A stretch of 10,293 nt of DNA from Candidatus Zhuqueibacterota bacterium (GTDB taxonomy: Bacteria; Zhuqueibacterota; Zhuqueibacteria; Thermofontimicrobiales; Thiofontviventaceae), in contig WJJN01000644.1 in the NCBI GenBank assembly GCA_014729735.1, positions 1-10,293 of the forward strand. Reading direction: 5' to 3'. Positions 7,281 through 10,293 of the stretch are shown one piece after another. A model generated the notes under the pieces. The model did not search any database. It was not told the origin of the DNA and saw nothing but the letters and a program-made list of their open reading frames with translations. The translations under genes and the position numbers were made by a program. Each line of letters opens with the position of its first letter. Within the stretch, counting starts at the first letter, position 1.

Positions 7281-8367
7281 TGTATTGGTAAAAAATATTC
7301 GGATTATCGTTGCGCTGTTTATCCTTATAGCAGTCGTTTTTGTAATAATTGGAGCGAGCAGCGAGGAGCCGACCAGAATGTGGCAGATTTATCTGATCAA
7401 TTTTCTGCTGTGGACAGGAATTGCCCAGGCAGGTGCTGTATTCTCTGCAATATTGGAATTGACGAATGCAGAATGGGGACACCGAATGCAGCAGGTCGCA
7501 GAATCACAAATTTCATTTTTGCCGGCTTCCCTTACGCTGCTGCTGATCATGATTGTCGGTGCAGAATATATTTTCCCCTGGGTATCGCAGGTGTCGATAC
7601 CGGAACAGAAAGCGCTTTATTTGAATCTGCCGTTTCTTTTCAGCCGTTCTATTATCGGGCTTGGATTACTTACTATATTGAGCTTTGTTTTTGTTAAAAA
7701 GCGTCGCAAGGCTGATGACCAGGGCGGCGGTAGACCCCGAAAACTCGCTGTAGTGCTTCTGCTTACGTATGCGCTGGTTTATACAGTTGTTTCGTTCGAT
7801 TTTATCATGTCGCTATCCCCCCATTGGTACAGCACAATCATGGGCATGCATTTTTTCACTGCCTGTTTTTATACCGGTCTTTCACTGATCATTATAATGG
7901 CGGTTTTCGGCAGAACTCATATTTTCCCGACGGATTTTATGACCGAGCGCGATTTTCACGATATCGGCAAGCTGACTTTCGGATTTTCGATATTTTGGAT
8001 GTCGCTACTGTGGTCACAATATCTTGTCATCTGGTACGGTAACATTCCCGAAGAAACCGAATATTTACACCTGCGTTTTTATGAACAACCATGGTCTGCA
8101 TTGACATGGACATTCATTTTACTGGCGTTTATTTTACCGTTTCTAATTTTATTGAATAGAAAAGGTAAAACGACTCAACTCGTCATTGGAATTGTAGGAT
8201 TCTTAATTCTGATAGGATCTTTTGTGCACATGTATGTACTGGTTGCTCCTTCGCTTTCTCCGCACCATGCCTATTTTGGTGTACCGGAAATATTTATCTC
8301 ACTGGGATTTCTGGGGATGTTCGTGCTAACGCAGGATATCTGGCTAAAGGCAAGACCCGTGCAGTAA
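7267..8367 (+). CDS. actF: Alternative Complex III NrfD-like membrane subunit ActF
   Basis: This 366-residue membrane protein has about ten helices and is the shorter paralogue of ActC in ACIII. Recognisable ActF-like segments are YLINFLLWTGIAQAGAVFSA (42-61), VVSFDFIMSLSPHWYST (174-190) and LVIWYGNIPEET (253-264). ActF is thought to form a second membrane arm that may take part in proton movement but is not the main quinol-oxidising subunit. The ATG at 7267 is favoured by the purine-rich GGGAGGA just upstream (7255-7261); an in-frame ATG at 7213 would add 18 residues deep inside actD. The gene overlaps actD by 14 bases. It directly follows actD, where classical operons have actE, and it is the last gene of the operon before a terminator. 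Confidence 0.9.
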   Translation: MKADNVLVKNIRIIVALFILIAVVFVIIGASSEEPTRMWQIYLINFLLWTGIAQAGAVFSAILELTNAEWGHRMQQVAESQISFLPASLTLLLIMIVGAEYIFPWVSQVSIPEQKALYLNLPFLFSRSIIGLGLLTILSFVFVKKRRKADDQGGGRPRKLAVVLLLTYALVYTVVSFDFIMSLSPHWYSTIMGMHFFTACFYTGLSLIIIMAVFGRTHIFPTDFMTERDFHDIGKLTFGFSIFWMSLLWSQYLVIWYGNIPEETEYLHLRFYEQPWSALTWTFILLAFILPFLILLNRKGKTTQLVIGIVGFLILIGSFVHMYVLVAPSLSPHHAYFGVPEIFISLGFLGMFVLTQDIWLKARPVQ

Positions 8368-8410
8368 ATTTATTTTACAGATATCAGATAACGTGGGACG
8401 TAGTTCAAAT

Positions 8411-8435
8411 TTCAGAAATCTCAGAGATTTCGGAA
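8411..8435. repeat. Near-perfect palindrome downstream of actF
   Basis: GAAATCTC (8415-8422) and GAGATTTC (8424-8431) are perfect inverted copies around one central base. The symmetry extends outward to 8411 and 8435 with one mismatch (A8414/G8432). As RNA it would fold into a stem with a 5-base TCAGA loop. No T-run follows, so it is not a standard terminator. It could be an RNA 3'-end stabilising or processing hairpin, or a protein-binding site. Confidence 0.5.
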
Positions 8436-8476
8436 GACTCTGGTACAATCGCTCGCTGTTAGATCACGGGCATAAA

Positions 8477-8538
8477 AAAAAGCACAAGCAGGAAAATCAA
8501 CTCAATCATTGTTCGATTTAAATTTGCTTGTGCTTTTT
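8477..8538. terminator. Bidirectional rho-independent terminator between convergent operons
   Basis: AAAAAGCACAAGCA (8477-8490) pairs perfectly with TGCTTGTGCTTTTT (8525-8538), a 14-base stem. An inner stem is possible between 8494-8498 (AAATC) and 8515-8519 (GATTT). The A-run on the left and T-run on the right make it work in both directions, ending the act operon on the + strand and the nrnA unit on the - strand. Confidence 0.88.
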
Positions 8539-8674
8539 AGTGTCTGTATATAATATAAGAAAAAAATTTAAAAAGTCAATAGGTTTTTTCAAAAAAAGTT
8601 AAGTAAGGTTGTTAAATTTTAATAACATTATCATAAACAATTAATCTATATTATTAATTAAAATGAAGTAAGGA

Positions 8675-9676
8675 TTAATTTCCATAGCTGTTGACAACTT
8701 CTATCGATTCGCTCAGGATCATATCAATGGTCTTGTCGAGGGATTTTCGTATGACAGCGCCTGCTGCAAAATTATGCCCGCCACCCCCGAATTTGCGTGC
8801 CACTTCGTTTATCACAATATTTCCTTTGGAACGAAAACTCACCTTTACCTTATCCGGTTCCAGTTCCGTAAACATAAGGCTGACCTCAACACCTTCGATA
8901 GTACGCGGAATTTCCGGGAATCCTTCAGTATCCCAATTTTCTGCTGCCGTTTCCTCGAACATCTGTTGTGTGATTGTAAACCAGGCTAATTTGCCGCTGC
9001 ACTCGTATTTCAAATTATCAAGTGCTTTTGCCATTAATGCGATTTTATTGCGGGAGTTGTTCTCATAAACCTCCTGATAAATATAACGTGCATTAATACC
9101 TGTGGAACGCAGCTTCGAGGCAATCTCATGCGTTAGAGCCGTTGTGTTGGAAAAGCGGAATGATCCGGTGTCGGTTAAAATACAAGTATAGAGGGCGCTG
9201 GCAATTTCTATGTCAATTTCATGATTTGCGTAATTAAGAAATTCATAGATCAATTCCCCGGTGGAAGATGCCTCTTTGTAAATAATATCGATGTCTGCAA
9301 ATTGATTTTCGATATGATGATGATCGATGCATATCTTAGTGGAATCCGATTTTTGAATGATCGCTCCGAGCTCTCGTAAACGCTCCCAATCGCTGATATC
9401 AACAATAATGAAAACATCTGCCTTTTCGATCAGCGGCAGATGTTTTTCAGCATCGAAAACGATGATTCTATTTTCAGGGTCTAGGAATTTGTAGTTGTTC
9501 GTTACCGGGGAATTGTTTATAATCCAGACATTTTTGTTAAGCTTTGTGAGATATCTTTCCAAAGCAATTTCTGATCCCAGTGCATCGCCGTCAGGGTTAA
9601 AATGTGTTGTAAGAACTATCGAATTGGCTTTCTCAATAACTCGGAGAACTTTCCCCCATTGAGCCGATTCAACCAT
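8675..9676 (-). CDS. nrnA: DHH/DHHA1 phosphoesterase, bifunctional oligoribonuclease and pAp phosphatase NrnA
   Basis: This 333-residue cytoplasmic protein has the NrnA/RecJ-like DHH domain followed by a DHHA1 domain. Metal-binding motifs are THFNPDGDALGSE (24-36, with H25, D29, D31), Asp93 in IIVDISDW, the signature D118-H-H-H (ICIDHHH) and ILTDTGSFRF (166-175). The DHHA1 substrate-binding motif FGGGGHNFAAGA spans 296-307. Known members degrade 2-5 nucleotide RNAs and convert 3'-phosphoadenosine 5'-phosphate to AMP; the length matches the family (about 310-340). The ATG at 9676 has GAGG at 9687-9684 with 7-base spacing. A TTG at 9682 is possible but sits too close to that site. The preceding gene's TGA (9681-9679) lies inside this spacer, so the two genes are coupled. 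Cyclic-di-nucleotide or pApA hydrolysis (GdpP/NrnA-like) is a possible additional activity that the sequence alone cannot settle. Confidence 0.93.
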   Translation of the reverse strand: MVESAQWGKVLRVIEKANSIVLTTHFNPDGDALGSEIALERYLTKLNKNVWIINNSPVTNNYKFLDPENRIIVFDAEKHLPLIEKADVFIIVDISDWERLRELGAIIQKSDSTKICIDHHHIENQFADIDIIYKEASSTGELIYEFLNYANHEIDIEIASALYTCILTDTGSFRFSNTTALTHEIASKLRSTGINARYIYQEVYENNSRNKIALMAKALDNLKYECSGKLAWFTITQQMFEETAAENWDTEGFPEIPRTIEGVEVSLMFTELEPDKVKVSFRSKGNIVINEVARKFGGGGHNFAAGAVIRKSLDKTIDMILSESIEVVNSYGN

Positions 9677-9678
9677 AA

Positions 9679-10293
9679 TCAATCCTCAAAATGTGTTCGA
9701 CCAAATCCAATATTCTTGATGTTATCCGCTGCTTTAATTACCAGAGTATGTTTTCCCTTAGAGTTGTTTAATTTTCTTTGAATAGAGAATCTCTCTAATT
9801 TTGAATCATTAATGCGATCCACCGGATACACGATTTTCCAATCCTCACCATCAATAGAATAGGCAACTTCACGAATGAGATTGTAATCGTCCTGGATAGT
9901 AAACTTTACGTTCTTTCCAGTTTCGCTGGAATTTACAGAAATATCCTTCACTTCCGGTCCGCTATTATCGATAATAAACGGTTCGCTTATGCGATCCGAA
10001 CTCAAAAACAGATTGGATGGATTAGATAATGAATCGTTGGCGACCAGTTTAAGATTGTATTTTCCATCCGGCAGCCTTTGTGTATCCCAGGCAAAGGAAT
10101 TTGCTTGCCAGTTTTTTACCAGCGTTAGCCAGTAATTCGAGTGAATTTCACGATATAGGAGATGATAAGTTAAATTATCATTATTATCGTCCACCACCAC
10201 CCAGCTTACAGTTCGCCAGCCCTGTCGAAACATTTTTCTGCCGAGATAATGATTGCGCGAGTTTCGCTGCGCCCCTCTATTGTTACTGTCGAA
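9679..10293 (-). CDS. 3' part of a probable secreted protein with two C-terminal beta-sandwich (fibronectin/Ig-like) domains (partial)
   Basis: The frame is open to the window edge: twenty codons lie upstream of the Met at 10233, so the start is outside the window and that Met is probably internal. The visible 204 residues form two beta-sandwich-like units. The first runs from RTVSWVVVDDNNDNLTY through AWDTQRLPDGKYNLKLVAND to ISEPFIIDNSGPEV, a pattern of extracellular fibronectin III-like domains (D-x-N-x-D-x-L-x-Y, W-D-T, L-P-D-G-x-Y). The second contains VAYSIDGEDWKIVYP and ends with HTLVIKAADNIKNIGFG. Such tails occur at the C-terminus of large secreted propeller-containing proteins of uncertain role in FCB bacteria; that comparison is from memory. 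There are no Cys residues, membrane helices or visible sorting signal in this part. Its stop lies in the ribosome-binding region of nrnA, suggesting co-transcription although the predicted roles seem unrelated. Confidence 0.7.
   Translation of the reverse strand, partial: FDSNNRGAQRNSRNHYLGRKMFRQGWRTVSWVVVDDNNDNLTYHLLYREIHSNYWLTLVKNWQANSFAWDTQRLPDGKYNLKLVANDSLSNPSNLFLSSDRISEPFIIDNSGPEVKDISVNSSETGKNVKFTIQDDYNLIREVAYSIDGEDWKIVYPVDRINDSKLERFSIQRKLNNSKGKHTLVIKAADNIKNIGFGRTHFED

Larger units (their letters stand above)
8368..8674. other. Non-coding convergent intergenic region
   Basis: This 307-base gap separates the rightward act operon from the leftward nrnA gene. It holds an interrupted palindrome (8411-8435), a strong bidirectional terminator (8477-8538) and an AT-rich stretch (about 8541-8674) with A and T runs. 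I found no plausible coding frame, tRNA fold or promoter pair; both flanking genes end here, so a promoter is not expected. Confidence 0.7.

Noticed and set aside
7213..8367. Longer actF starting at 7213
   Set aside because: It would overlap actD by 68 bases, adds residues unlike the family, and has no good ribosome binding site; 7267 does.
8584..8596. T6-C-A6 palindrome as a second terminator
   Set aside because: It is a pure A/T stem with no room for a loop, so it would not make a stable hairpin; probably AT-rich spacer.
8691..9068. Plus-strand open frame opposite nrnA
   Set aside because: It is antisense to a well-supported gene and its translation shows no recognisable domain.
9674..9682. 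TTG start of nrnA at 9682
   Set aside because: It lies one base from the GAGG site, too close for initiation; the ATG at 9676 has proper spacing.

Overview
The window reads as part of a chromosome from a moderately AT-rich Gram-negative bacterium that respires with menaquinol or ubiquinol. The gene families (an Alternative Complex III cluster, c-type cytochrome fusions, a secreted beta-sandwich protein paired with a DHH phosphoesterase) suggest the FCB group and relatives, such as Calditrichota, Ignavibacteriota or KSB1-like lineages. This placement is inferred from family resemblance and was not tested by a search.

Positions 1-8367 (+ strand) form one tightly packed respiratory operon whose 5' end lies outside the window. 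It starts with the 3' end of a membrane protein ending in a monoheme cytochrome c domain. Next comes a complete second membrane protein of similar design, which resembles cytochrome bd subunit I (CydA) and also ends in a monoheme c domain. Then follow actA (pentaheme cytochrome c), actB (molybdopterin-oxidoreductase-like domain fused to a four-cluster ferredoxin domain), actC (NrfD-like quinol-binding membrane subunit), actD (DUF3341-type membrane subunit) and actF (second NrfD-like membrane subunit). Most junctions overlap or are under 20 bases apart. The exception is an 81-base gap between the first two genes.

The proposed electron path is quinol -> ActC/ActF -> ActB iron-sulfur clusters -> ActA hemes -> c-heme domains of the two CydA-like proteins -> their b/d-type heme centre, probably reducing O2. 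Classical ACIII operons carry a monoheme ActE and are often followed by a heme-copper oxidase. This window has neither ActE nor heme-copper oxidase genes, and the c-fused bd-like proteins sit in front. A second unusual feature is that the ActB N-terminal domain keeps a complete four-cysteine iron-sulfur motif, which characterised ACIII ActB1 domains are understood to lack.

Positions 8368-8674 are non-coding and AT-rich. They contain a short palindrome and a strong bidirectional rho-independent terminator between convergent transcription units. On the minus strand, 8675-10293 holds nrnA (DHH/DHHA1 oligoribonuclease/pAp phosphatase) and, upstream of it, the 3' end of a probable secreted protein with two beta-sandwich domains. 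That gene's stop lies in the nrnA ribosome-binding region and it runs off the window edge. I saw no tRNA, rRNA, CRISPR array, insertion sequence or phage gene.
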